Shown here one piece after another: positions 21,120-29,477 of a DNA stretch of 64,000 bases. Below the pieces are notes generated by a model. That model saw only the letters and a list, made by a program, of their open reading frames with translations, did not search any database and was not told the origin of the DNA. Location of the stretch: positions 62,001 to 126,000 of the forward strand of contig NZ_BCNM01000015.1 in assembly GCF_001514495.1 (NCBI RefSeq), in the 5' to 3' direction. Both the position numbers and the translations under genes were made by a program. Position 1 is the first letter of the stretch. Each line of letters begins with the position of its first letter. This stretch comes from Paenibacillus pabuli NBRC 13638. Its GTDB lineage: Bacteria; Bacillota; Bacilli; Paenibacillales; Paenibacillaceae.

Positions 21120-22625
21120 ATGAATCCTACAACCCGAAAAATAGCTACATTTTTAACCATAACTGCATTAGGTGCAGCAGTATTCCCGCTAACTGCTAAT
21201 CAAGTACATGCAGCTACATACGTTACTAACGTTGCAGATAAGACGACACAGCTTACCAACCCGCAGATCGCGGCTGCCATCAAGGAACTGAACAGCTTGG
21301 GAATCATGAACGGTTATGCCGATCAATCCATGGGTGAACAGAGAGCGATCACCCGCGCGGAATTAGCATCACTGGTATTCAAAACGTTTAATCTGGAGGA
21401 GAAGAAAGGAGAAAGCGTTGAATTAACGGACGTTAATCCTAATGCGTGGTATGCACCTTATGCATCAAAGCTCGTGGAACTTGATATCATGCAGGCGAGC
21501 AACGGGCAGTTCAATCCTCAAAGCCAAGTGACGGGTGCAGAGCTCGAACAAATCGTATCCAAAGCGATGCAGCGTGACGTGAAATCCATTCATCATTGGA
21601 TGAGCACATTCTACTCCGAGAACGATTCGACCACACGCGGTGAAACAGCAGTGCTGCTGCAAACCGCCCGCCAGGCAATTCCTTCGGAGCAGGCACAAAT
21701 CCAGAGTGTTAGATCGCTGAATGCTATTACCCTCATCGTTACGTTCGACAAGCCGCTGACAGCAGCGGATGAAGTATTTGCCAAGGCTCAGACGGATTTC
21801 GTATTCAGTGGTGGATTGAAGTTAACCAATATGCCCCGTCTGAAAACAGGGTCCATCGCGACCTACATCGTTCCAACATCCGTTCAACATGCAGGTGAAG
21901 TATACAGCCTCACTTATAAAGGACGAGATGCCGGTTCCTTTGAAGGCAGTGGCACGAAATTAAACATGACAACGGCCAGTCAAATAACGAATGATACGTT
22001 CGAGATTGAAGCGCTTCAAGAGAACGGAGTGGTGGATTACGGTTATATCATTTCGGCATACAGCGGTGGTCGAGGGGCTAATGCGTTTGTGTTGAATGAC
22101 CAAGAACAAGCAGGTGGCAAAACGTATCAAATTATCTCCTCCATGCAGGCAAGACAAGTCGTGATTACACCAGAAGGCGGCGAGCCTATTATTGCGAAAT
22201 ATGTTCCGTTCACGCAATCGACAGATGGCAAACAAGAACCGAAGTTCCGTTTGCCTGAAGGACAAATACTCCAATCTGGTGTTACCTATACCGTTTCATC
22301 TGACTGGGCGCACATCAATAACGCTTCATTCACTGCGAGATCGTTTGATCCGCTGGAGGTTGCGAGTGCTCAAGCTGTAAGTGAAACCTCTATTGAAGTT
22401 ACGTTGGCTCAAGATCCTGGGGATGAACTGTTCTCCGGTCGGAGTGTAACATTAACATCGCCTAACGGTAATGTTCTGACAGCGACATATAAATATTCAA
22501 GCCGGAAAGGTGCAACGAGCGTATTCGACCTTGTTAATGACGGCAAGTTGATCCCAGGCACTACCTATACGATAAGTCCAGTTGGGGATTGGAGTGTCGC
22601 TTCTTCGGTAACCGTGACACTGTAG
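21120..22625 (+). CDS. Secreted SLH-domain surface protein
   Basis: 501 residues. A Sec signal peptide ends near ANQVHA-AT (about residue 31). SLH repeats follow directly: IKELNSLGIMNGYADQ with ITRAELASLVF, then YASKLVELDIMQAS with TGAELEQIV, and a third, diverged unit ending near residue 185. The remaining ~310 residues are beta-rich with Ig- or invasin-like spacing but no domain recognised with confidence. SLH units anchor it to secondary wall polymer. RBS AGAGGAGGAATT is strong. The ankyrin lipoprotein begins 14 bp after the stop, so the two probably share a transcript. Confidence 0.87.
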   Translation: MNPTTRKIATFLTITALGAAVFPLTANQVHAATYVTNVADKTTQLTNPQIAAAIKELNSLGIMNGYADQSMGEQRAITRAELASLVFKTFNLEEKKGESVELTDVNPNAWYAPYASKLVELDIMQASNGQFNPQSQVTGAELEQIVSKAMQRDVKSIHHWMSTFYSENDSTTRGETAVLLQTARQAIPSEQAQIQSVRSLNAITLIVTFDKPLTAADEVFAKAQTDFVFSGGLKLTNMPRLKTGSIATYIVPTSVQHAGEVYSLTYKGRDAGSFEGSGTKLNMTTASQITNDTFEIEALQENGVVDYGYIISAYSGGRGANAFVLNDQEQAGGKTYQIISSMQARQVVITPEGGEPIIAKYVPFTQSTDGKQEPKFRLPEGQILQSGVTYTVSSDWAHINNASFTARSFDPLEVASAQAVSETSIEVTLAQDPGDELFSGRSVTLTSPNGNVLTATYKYSSRKGATSVFDLVNDGKLIPGTTYTISPVGDWSVASSVTVTL

Positions 22626-22638
22626 TAAGGGAGGCAGT

Positions 22639-23343
22639 ATGAATAAGTCGCTGATGATGATTATCCTAATAAGCAGTATGTTCGTCGTTCAAGGCTGCGT
22701 GCCTGAAGTGAGAAACGACTTGAGGGTGGAGGAGAAGTCATTGATTTCACCGGATGAGCTTCTGTTAAAGGCAGCTGAAGGAAGAAACACCGAAAGTATT
22801 AAAAAATCGATTCAAGAGGGCGCCAATATCAATGCTCAGGATCAGAGTGGAAGAACGGCTACGATGATTGCAACATACAACAATGATCTGGCATCAGCCC
22901 GAACGTTGATTGAAGCGGGTGCTGATGTTAATGTACAGGATGATATGAAGAATAACCCGTTTTTGTATGCTGGTGCTGAAGGATATTTGGATATTTTGAA
23001 GCTGACGATTGACGCGGGAGCGGACCCGGGGATAACCAATCGATATGGTGGGACAGCACTTATTCCTGCTTCGGAGCATGGATATGTAGATGTGGTTCGG
23101 GAACTTTTGACTCAAACTTCAGTGAATGTGGATCATGTGAATCAGTTGGGATGGACAGCACTGTTGGAAGCGATCATTTTAAACGATGGCAGTACACGTC
23201 AGCAGGAGACGATTCAATTACTTATTGATCATGGAGCAGACGTAAACCTTTCAGATCGTGATGGTGTATCACCGCTTATTCACGCTAAGAATAAAGGCTT
23301 CAAGGAAATCGAAGCGATTTTGGTCCGGGCTGGTGCGAAATAG
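22639..23343 (+). CDS. Ankyrin-repeat lipoprotein
   Basis: 234 residues. Lipoprotein signal with lipobox VVQGC (Cys about 20), so probably anchored outside the membrane. About five ankyrin repeats follow: INAQDQSGRTATMIAT, VNVQDDMKNNPFLYAG, TNRYGGTALIPASEHG, LGWTALLEAI and NLSDRDGVSPL. It is a close paralogue of the cytoplasmic ankyrin protein at 47388, sharing GGTALIPAS and LGWTALLEA. Ankyrin repeats bind proteins; the partner may be the preceding SLH protein or the adjacent sensor kinase, which is inference only. Confidence 0.88.
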   Translation: MNKSLMMIILISSMFVVQGCVPEVRNDLRVEEKSLISPDELLLKAAEGRNTESIKKSIQEGANINAQDQSGRTATMIATYNNDLASARTLIEAGADVNVQDDMKNNPFLYAGAEGYLDILKLTIDAGADPGITNRYGGTALIPASEHGYVDVVRELLTQTSVNVDHVNQLGWTALLEAIILNDGSTRQQETIQLLIDHGADVNLSDRDGVSPLIHAKNKGFKEIEAILVRAGAK

Positions 23344-23456
23344 AGCATCATTTATTTTGCGTAATTCCGGTTACCTGCTCCAGAGGAGAGAATATGGACA
23401 GGAAAAAGCATTCTGATCCATACAACGTTAGACGAATAGGCATTCATGTAAATAAT

Positions 23457-23484
23457 AAAGGAGGCGGATATCGCCTCCTTTTTA
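23457..23484. terminator. Bidirectional terminator between convergent genes
   Basis: AAAGGAGGCG/CGCCTCCTTT perfect 10-bp stem (23457-23466 with 23472-23481), with T-rich tails on both strands. It separates the ankyrin lipoprotein gene from the convergent 66-residue gene. Confidence 0.88.
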
Positions 23485-23489
23485 TGTGG

Positions 23490-23690
23490 TTACTTTTGAT
23501 CCGAAGAGGGATCCTGATTGAATCGTTGTGAAATTTTCTTCTCTGTCTTCTTACGCCGAATCCAGCGCTTGAACATACCTTCTTCTTTTCTTTCCTGGAG
23601 TGTTTCCTTCAGGCCTTGAATCATGAATTCGGATCTTCGTCTGTCATCCCGACTAATCTCGCGTAGTTCCTTAATAAATTTGTCGTCCAT
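23490..23690 (-). CDS. Small charged protein with a LexA-type box in its promoter
   Basis: 66 residues, extremely rich in Lys, Arg, Glu and Asp, predicted fully helical and cytosolic (DDRRRSEFMIQGL, then RWIRRKKTEKK). No family is recognised. RBS GAGAGG precedes ATG. Its promoter (23721-23749) is near consensus and carries a LexA/DinR-type box between -35 and -10, so the gene is probably repressed by LexA and induced by DNA damage. It is not YneA-like: there is no membrane segment or LysM. Function unknown. Confidence 0.7.
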   Translation of the reverse strand: MDDKFIKELREISRDDRRRSEFMIQGLKETLQERKEEGMFKRWIRRKKTEKKISQRFNQDPSSDQK

Positions 23691-23720
23691 ATCTGCCTCT
23701 CACTCATTAAGTATAACTTC

Positions 23721-23749
23721 ATTATACCGAACGTACGTTCTTTTATCAA
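23721..23749 (-). promoter_or_regulatory. SigA promoter with LexA/DinR-type box
   Basis: On the minus strand: TTGATA (23749-23744), 17 bp, TATAAT (23726-23721). The spacer contains CGAACGTACGTTCT (plus-strand 23728-23741), which fits the Bacillus SOS box CGAAC-RNRY-GTTYG at 13 of 14 positions. Confidence 0.8.
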
Positions 23750-23873
23750 GTTTTACCATAATCGAATTTTTTGGGTCGATTTTAGTGAGAAAGAGCACAG
23801 GATTCAGTCTTCTCCATATGTGAAAATGGAATAGAACTTTCAGTAAATCTATAACATGTCTGGAGGGTGAGGG

Positions 23874-24368
23874 ATGAGGACTAGTGATGGTGGTGGAATG
23901 AAGCGTGAGAGTGGATTGGGAAGGTCTTGGGCGCTCATTATTATGCAGGCGTTACTTGCCATTGGTGCGATCATTGGAGGAGGAGCACTCATTATCGATC
24001 CATCGGGAAATTCCGTCCATATGCCGGGTTCATTGTTGGAGCATTCCCCGTTTGGCAGTTTTTTGATCCCGGGTATTATACTATTGTTGGTTCTTGGTGT
24101 TATGCCGATGATCATTGCCATTTCACTCCTTCGTCGCACTCACTGGAAAATAGGTGAAAAACTGAATCTCTACCCGAATCAATACTGGGGATGGACATTC
24201 TCCTTGTACACGGGATTTGCTCTGATCATCTGGATTATGGTACAGGTATACTGGATACAGCATGTATCAGTCATTCATCTGGTCTATTTTGCTTGGGGAG
24301 TGGGGATCCAGATCGTGACTCTGCTGCCTGGCGTACAGCGAAGGTATCAGGCGGACTGCTCATCATAA
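23874..24368 (+). CDS. Small integral membrane protein, unknown
   Basis: 164 residues with four predicted membrane helices (about 20-40, 62-85, 110-130, 135-153). No recognisable family signature. The start is supported by GGAGGGTGAGGG just upstream. Not obviously part of an operon; the following gene is convergent. Function unknown. Confidence 0.65.
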   Translation: MRTSDGGGMKRESGLGRSWALIIMQALLAIGAIIGGGALIIDPSGNSVHMPGSLLEHSPFGSFLIPGIILLLVLGVMPMIIAISLLRRTHWKIGEKLNLYPNQYWGWTFSLYTGFALIIWIMVQVYWIQHVSVIHLVYFAWGVGIQIVTLLPGVQRRYQADCSS

Positions 24369-24389
24369 TCTATTCTTTCTATAAAGATA

Positions 24390-24435
24390 AACGGCTGTCG
24401 TCCGGATCTTGGAGTGATCCCGGGTGACAGCCGTT
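24390..24435. terminator. Hairpin between convergent genes
   Basis: AACGGCTGTC/GACAGCCGTT stem (24390-24399 with 24426-24435) with an inner GGATC/GATCC pairing. The T tracts are weak, so efficiency is uncertain; probably bidirectional. Confidence 0.55.
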
Positions 24436-24446
24436 AATCATTATTG

Positions 24447-26273
24447 TTACCTGGAAGCCTGATAGGCGCTCAAGAATTCCTTCACTTTTGCCGGATCGGA
24501 CTTCAATTCATTTCCGGTCTGCACGAGTGGACTTACTGTAGAGTACGCCTTAAGTTTATTGTTTTTGTAGAACTGCAAAATGTCATCCTGATTGATGGAG
24601 TACAGTACGGCTTTTCTCAGGTCACTGCTCTTGGCAACGTCCCGATTGGCTGTGTTGAACAACAGATAGGAAACCGCATTGCTCGGAATGCTCTGCAATT
24701 GCAATTTGCTGTCATTTTTGATGATGTCATACTTGGTTTCGGATACTCCGTAGTACAGGTGGATTTCACTGCTGCGAAGAGCAGACAACGCACTGTCGGC
24801 ATCGGAGATGAACCTAACATTCACCTGAGAAATCTTGGGTGCATATTCAGAGCCTTTACGGTAGCCGGGATTCTGATAGAATACACCTTCATAATCATTT
24901 TTATATGCCAAAATATATGGGCCGCTGGCATACAGGGTGTTGTTGTACGCAGTACCTTCAGTTACGGTATTCTGATCCCCGTAAGGAATGTCTTTATTCA
25001 CGTCAAACGAAGCTACATCATACGTATTGATGCTCTCGACCTGCTTTTTGGATACAATGCCAGCAGATTGGTGAGCCAGATAGTTCAATACTTGCGGGAA
25101 AGGTTCCGTAGTTGTGAGTTTAACAACTTGATACTTCCCGGCAGCATTATCGGCTTTGCTTTTGTCCGTGACCAGTTCGGAAATTTTGGTGCCAAGCCCT
25201 TCTTCCAATGCTTCTTTAACCGTACCGCTGCCACTGGATTGCTGAATGGATTCCAATGCGCCCAGATCCGTTACCAACTCGGCTTTCTTGATATGTTCGT
25301 GAAGGCTGTATGTCCGGTGATCTGGTACAGAATCTTTGTTTTTGGCCCGATCGAGAGAGAAGATAACGTCATCTGCACCGACACGTTCTCCCGTATCTAC
25401 CGCTTTTTTATTATCAATCTTGGCAAAGTTGATATCGTCTCTGAGAATGAAATAATATTCCGAGTTCCCCTCAGCAATGCTGAAATTGTGGGAGAGTGAT
25501 CCCTCTGCTGTGAGCTGATCGTCATCTGTCAGGTTAACGAGACGTACATACATGTTGGTGTTCAATTGGTTGATGGAACCGTCATTTCCTTTGATCGGGT
25601 CAAGGGAAGTCAGGACGGAAGCGCTTTGTGTCAGAATTAATGGTTCTTTTGTATTTTTGGAGCTGTCTTTGAATTCAATAGGTTCCCATGCCATGGCGCG
25701 GGATTTAGACAAGCGAACGGTGTCTGCATTCAGAATGTCTTTGTTCACAGCCTGACTTTTCAGGGAAATGTACAGCGGAGCGATATAGGCTTGATCGGTT
25801 ACCAAGCGGTCCTCCAATTGTTTGTACGTATCCTTGTATTCGTCCGGAGTCTGAGTAGCGGCCTGGTCAATAAGTTTATCGATTTCCTCATCAGCCAGAA
25901 TGCTGTAATCTCCGCCTGTTTTGAAGAGTGAACGAACTGCATAATCCGGATTCCCGGTTACCGTTGTCCAACTGGACAGCGCAATGTCATAATTGCCTGC
26001 ATCCTGCTGGGATTTGTAGCTGCCGTAATCCGGCTGCAGGTTCAGTTTAACATTGAAGCCATTCTTGGTGAGTTGATCCCGGATAATGTTTACGTCATTT
26101 TCGGAGGAGCTCTGAGCTAATAATTCGATGTCTACCGGTTTTTGGTTTTGCGTGTTTTCTGTTGTATCTGACGGTGCAGTTTCCGACTGGGATTCCGTTT
26201 TGGTCTTCACATTGCAACCGGAGACTACAAGGACAAGAATTAATAGTAGTGTAATCAGCATACGTTTTTTCAT
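24447..26273 (-). CDS. Oligopeptide-type ABC substrate-binding lipoprotein, apparently circularly permuted
   Basis: 608 residues. Lipobox VVSGC puts the lipid-bearing Cys at 20. Residues ~46-180 resemble the C-terminal lobe of DppA/OppA-type (SBP_bac_5) proteins (IIRDQLTKNGFNVKL, YDIALSSWTT, EEIDKLIDQA). Residues ~190-608 then read as the normal N-terminal start of that family (VLTSLDPIKG, YFILRDDINFA, GADDVIFSLDRA) and continue to RKAVLYSINQDDIL and AKVKEFLSAY, after which the protein stops where the C-lobe should follow. The domain order is therefore permuted. ATG 26273 has a GGAGG RBS. It is last in an operon with two permeases and presumably binds a peptide or related ligand. Confidence 0.87.
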   Translation of the reverse strand: MKKRMLITLLLILVLVVSGCNVKTKTESQSETAPSDTTENTQNQKPVDIELLAQSSSENDVNIIRDQLTKNGFNVKLNLQPDYGSYKSQQDAGNYDIALSSWTTVTGNPDYAVRSLFKTGGDYSILADEEIDKLIDQAATQTPDEYKDTYKQLEDRLVTDQAYIAPLYISLKSQAVNKDILNADTVRLSKSRAMAWEPIEFKDSSKNTKEPLILTQSASVLTSLDPIKGNDGSINQLNTNMYVRLVNLTDDDQLTAEGSLSHNFSIAEGNSEYYFILRDDINFAKIDNKKAVDTGERVGADDVIFSLDRAKNKDSVPDHRTYSLHEHIKKAELVTDLGALESIQQSSGSGTVKEALEEGLGTKISELVTDKSKADNAAGKYQVVKLTTTEPFPQVLNYLAHQSAGIVSKKQVESINTYDVASFDVNKDIPYGDQNTVTEGTAYNNTLYASGPYILAYKNDYEGVFYQNPGYRKGSEYAPKISQVNVRFISDADSALSALRSSEIHLYYGVSETKYDIIKNDSKLQLQSIPSNAVSYLLFNTANRDVAKSSDLRKAVLYSINQDDILQFYKNNKLKAYSTVSPLVQTGNELKSDPAKVKEFLSAYQASR

Positions 26274-26361
26274 GAAAATACCTCCAGATAAGTTCATAAT
26301 CAATGGAATTCAAATGGATATAATCGATAACTTTACACTTAATCTAGTATTGTAGAATCGG

Positions 26362-27876
26362 TTAAACCTTTTCCAGCTTCGGATCAAGCGCATCACGCAG
26401 TCCGTCACCCAGAAAGTTGAACGAGAGTACGAGCAGAATGATCGCCAGACCTGGATAGATGGCCAGATACGAATGGGTTTCCAGATACGTGCTTCCCAGC
26501 TTGAGAATGTTGCCCCACTCGGGAATATGTGGCTCCACGCCTAGCCCCAGATAGCTTAAACTGCTGGTGGCAATGACCGCCCCACCGATCGTGAGTGTAG
26601 ACTTGATAATCATGGGTGCGAGCGAGTTCGGAATAATATGTTTGAAGATAATGGACCGATTGTTGTAACCCAGTGCGCGTGCAGCTTCAACAAATTCAAA
26701 CGTAGATACATAGAGCACACTGGCCCTCATGGTTCGTGCATAAGTGGGGATCGAGCCCAGGCTGAGTGCCAGAATCAGATTGACCGTATTGGCCCCGAAC
26801 GCTGCAATGACGGCGATGGCGAGCAGAATACCCGGAATGGCGTAGAGAATATCCAGCAGTCGCATGATGATATTGTCCGTGTGTCTTCCGTAGAATCCCG
26901 AGAATGCTCCCAGAATACCCCCAATCAATACCGGAATCAGAGTGGACATGAATCCCACAATCAACGATATACGGGCTCCGAATACAATTCGGGAAAATAA
27001 ACATCGTCCAAAGTCATCTGTTCCCAAGGGATAGGCGAGTGATGGGGACTGAAGCAAGGTCGAGTAGTTATTTTCTACAGCCATGCTGTAATCAAAAGTA
27101 AAGAAGCTGCAAATCGATATCGAGAACAGGAAAATGATAAAAAACAAACCGGACATTGCCGTGACATTCGGAGCAAGACGCTCCCACAGATCATTCCAGA
27201 AGTTTGATTTTTGTTTACCCTGTCTGCGGATTCGTCCAATGATGGAAATACCCAACAGCAGTGCGAATGCATTCCCTGTGACCGATGTCAGGATCAGTAT
27301 CGTACTCACGCCCAGCATCCAGCGCGGGATGATCGAGGCTGAGGTATACCGGGATACGATAAACAGTACAACCAAATCAATAACAAGCATAAGTACGAGC
27401 ACAGCCATGGCTGGCAAAAACGTATCCGCAACGTACGGTTTAAACATATTGAGTGCCGAGACCCCAATAACGAACAACTGGGTGAGCAGCATATACACCG
27501 CAAATGTATACTCAATGCTCTTTGTTTTCTTGATCAGATGAAAAGCGGCCGTCACGATAAAGATATTGCCTGAAACGATACCCAACAGCTGGACCCAGGC
27601 GAGTCTGCGAGTCAGCACAGAGATTGTCTCCTGCTGAATCAGGTCTCTTCGAATCCGGAGCGTCAGCACACTTTGGACCAGCGTGAAAAATAGGTAGATT
27701 CCCAGCGCAGTCAGCAGAAATGGTCTGAACACCTGAAGGCTCCAGTCATAACTGTTGAACAACAGTAATACCGACAAGAGAAGGGAAGTGACCCAGGCGA
27801 AGCTCGCCTGACTGTACTCCTGTGAAGACTTAAGTCGAAAACGCATTTCTTGTGTAAGTGAACCCGATTTTGTCAT
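26362..27876 (-). CDS. DppC/OppC-like ABC permease with ~220-residue extra N-terminal membrane region
   Basis: 504 residues; normal DppC proteins are about 300. The C-terminal ~285 residues form the standard permease (LGTDDFGRCLFSRIVFGARISL, EAARALGYNNRSIIFKHIIPNSLAP with the EAA loop, ending FLGDGLRDALDPK). The first ~220 residues contain about six to seven additional hydrophobic helices with no recognised domain. It starts 12 bp after the partner permease, with RBS AGCAGGTG. It forms the membrane pore of the transporter with the 27889 product. Confidence 0.88.
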   Translation of the reverse strand: MTKSGSLTQEMRFRLKSSQEYSQASFAWVTSLLLSVLLLFNSYDWSLQVFRPFLLTALGIYLFFTLVQSVLTLRIRRDLIQQETISVLTRRLAWVQLLGIVSGNIFIVTAAFHLIKKTKSIEYTFAVYMLLTQLFVIGVSALNMFKPYVADTFLPAMAVLVLMLVIDLVVLFIVSRYTSASIIPRWMLGVSTILILTSVTGNAFALLLGISIIGRIRRQGKQKSNFWNDLWERLAPNVTAMSGLFFIIFLFSISICSFFTFDYSMAVENNYSTLLQSPSLAYPLGTDDFGRCLFSRIVFGARISLIVGFMSTLIPVLIGGILGAFSGFYGRHTDNIIMRLLDILYAIPGILLAIAVIAAFGANTVNLILALSLGSIPTYARTMRASVLYVSTFEFVEAARALGYNNRSIIFKHIIPNSLAPMIIKSTLTIGGAVIATSSLSYLGLGVEPHIPEWGNILKLGSTYLETHSYLAIYPGLAIILLVLSFNFLGDGLRDALDPKLEKV

Positions 27877-27888
27877 AGTGCACCTGCT

Positions 27889-29331
27889 TTAATATTGTTT
27901 CATCTTGGAACGAACCCGCGGATCAATAAAAGCGTAGAGAAGATCTACCACCACATTAATAATGGAGATCGTGATCGCCGTGTAAACTACTCCGCCCATA
28001 ATACTCGGAATATCGGGTATAAATTGTTTATCCACAATGTAGCTGCCAAGACCGCTGATATTAAACACTTTCTCCGTTACTGCCGCCCCGCCCAGCATGC
28101 CTCCAAATTGCAAACCAACCACCGTCACAATTGGAATTAGCGCATTACGCACAGCATGTTTCAGCAGAACCTGTCGTTCGCTTAATCCTTTGGCACGAGC
28201 AGTCATCACGTAATCCTCATGAATGACTTCCAGTGTGGAAGACCGGGTCATACGGGCCACCGCAGCGGTTAATCCCGTTCCGAGAACAATCGTTGGCATT
28301 ATAATAGATAGCCAGTTCTGTGGATTAAAGGTAGCGGGAAGCCACTGCAGCTTGATCGAAAAATTAAGGATGAAAATAAGTCCTTGCCAGAAATTCGGAA
28401 TCGATAATCCAATCAATGCAATAAACATGAACGTGTAATCAAATAGTGAATTGGGCTTGATCGCCGAGATGATGCCGATTGGCAACGCAATGACTAGGGC
28501 AAGCAGCAAGGAGATAACGGCCAGTGTTAACGTGATTGGAAACTTTCTGGCGATCGTAGCCGTGACATCTTCATTCCCTGAAAAAGACTTGCCGAGATCA
28601 AATAGCGCTATGCCCTTGATATTGTTCCAGAGCTGGACAAGATAAGGCTGATCCAGGCCATACACATGGTTAAAAGCTGCGATCTGTTCCTGTGTCGCTG
28701 TCTCTCCGAGAATGTTGGCCGCCGGATTGAATGGAGACAGGTACAAGATGGTGAATACAAGTGTAGCTACGCCAAGAATGACGAATACCGTCATCAGAAT
28801 TCTTTCGAATATGTACTTCAGATAAGGATTTCCATACAAAAACATTATGGCGTACATCAGACAGCCAGGAATAACCGATATCGCAAGAAACCACGGTTTA
28901 TCAATCATCGATTGGAATGTATCAGCCATCGTCAGGCGCTGTTTCCCCTGCTCCTGAAGCTTGCTGAACGTTCGTTCCTTTAACTCCTTCTGAACGGATT
29001 CCTCCAGCCACTCCTCCGTCTGACGCTTAAACTCTGCCTCACTAACTTGCTGCCGAAAGAAACGATGTTTACGCCTCAACTGTTCTTCAACGTCTGTCCG
29101 AAGTTTATCCCGGTAAGAAGTGGAGAGCATATCGCGCTCAACAGCTTGTTGAACCACGGCCCAGCCATCCCTTTTTCGTCTAGATTGCCAGATCAGAAGC
29201 ACAACCAGATTAACGGGCAGTCCGAGAATAAATAGAACATATCGATAGGAGGGATGAAGCAGCATTTTGCCATAAATAAATCCTAAGGTGTAAACAAGCT
29301 GTGACATTTTGCTGCCTTTTGCAAGATTCAA
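27889..29331 (-). CDS. DppB/OppB-like ABC permease with ~170-residue N-terminal extension
   Basis: 480 residues from TTG 29331, which sits 10 bp after AAAGGAGG; the frame is open to ATG 29352, but that codon overlaps the Shine-Dalgarno. The normal DppB core begins at about YIFERILMTVFVILGVATLVF and carries the EAA loop TARAKGLSERQVLLKHAVRNALIPI, ending VDLLYAFIDPRVR. The extension has a TM hairpin, a highly charged, probably coiled-coil stretch (EEQLRRKHRFFRQQVSEAEF region) and another TM pair. First gene of the minus-strand operon, divergent from the fused ATPase. Confidence 0.88.
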   Translation of the reverse strand: MNLAKGSKMSQLVYTLGFIYGKMLLHPSYRYVLFILGLPVNLVVLLIWQSRRKRDGWAVVQQAVERDMLSTSYRDKLRTDVEEQLRRKHRFFRQQVSEAEFKRQTEEWLEESVQKELKERTFSKLQEQGKQRLTMADTFQSMIDKPWFLAISVIPGCLMYAIMFLYGNPYLKYIFERILMTVFVILGVATLVFTILYLSPFNPAANILGETATQEQIAAFNHVYGLDQPYLVQLWNNIKGIALFDLGKSFSGNEDVTATIARKFPITLTLAVISLLLALVIALPIGIISAIKPNSLFDYTFMFIALIGLSIPNFWQGLIFILNFSIKLQWLPATFNPQNWLSIIMPTIVLGTGLTAAVARMTRSSTLEVIHEDYVMTARAKGLSERQVLLKHAVRNALIPIVTVVGLQFGGMLGGAAVTEKVFNISGLGSYIVDKQFIPDIPSIMGGVVYTAITISIINVVVDLLYAFIDPRVRSKMKQY

Positions 29332-29477
29332 ACCATGCGAGCCTCCTTTCATCTCATTTTAAATTGCATTATTCCGATTGATATAGTATATATTATTTAG
29401 AGTCTATTCAATTGTCAAGGTATGGAAGAGCATACATAAGAGCACATGTGAAAATATGGATGAGGGCTGGTGATCAC

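Noticed and set aside
24444-25499. 351-codon plus-strand ORF
   Set aside because: It lies wholly antisense to the binding-protein gene and has no RBS or family motifs; a shadow of the real gene.
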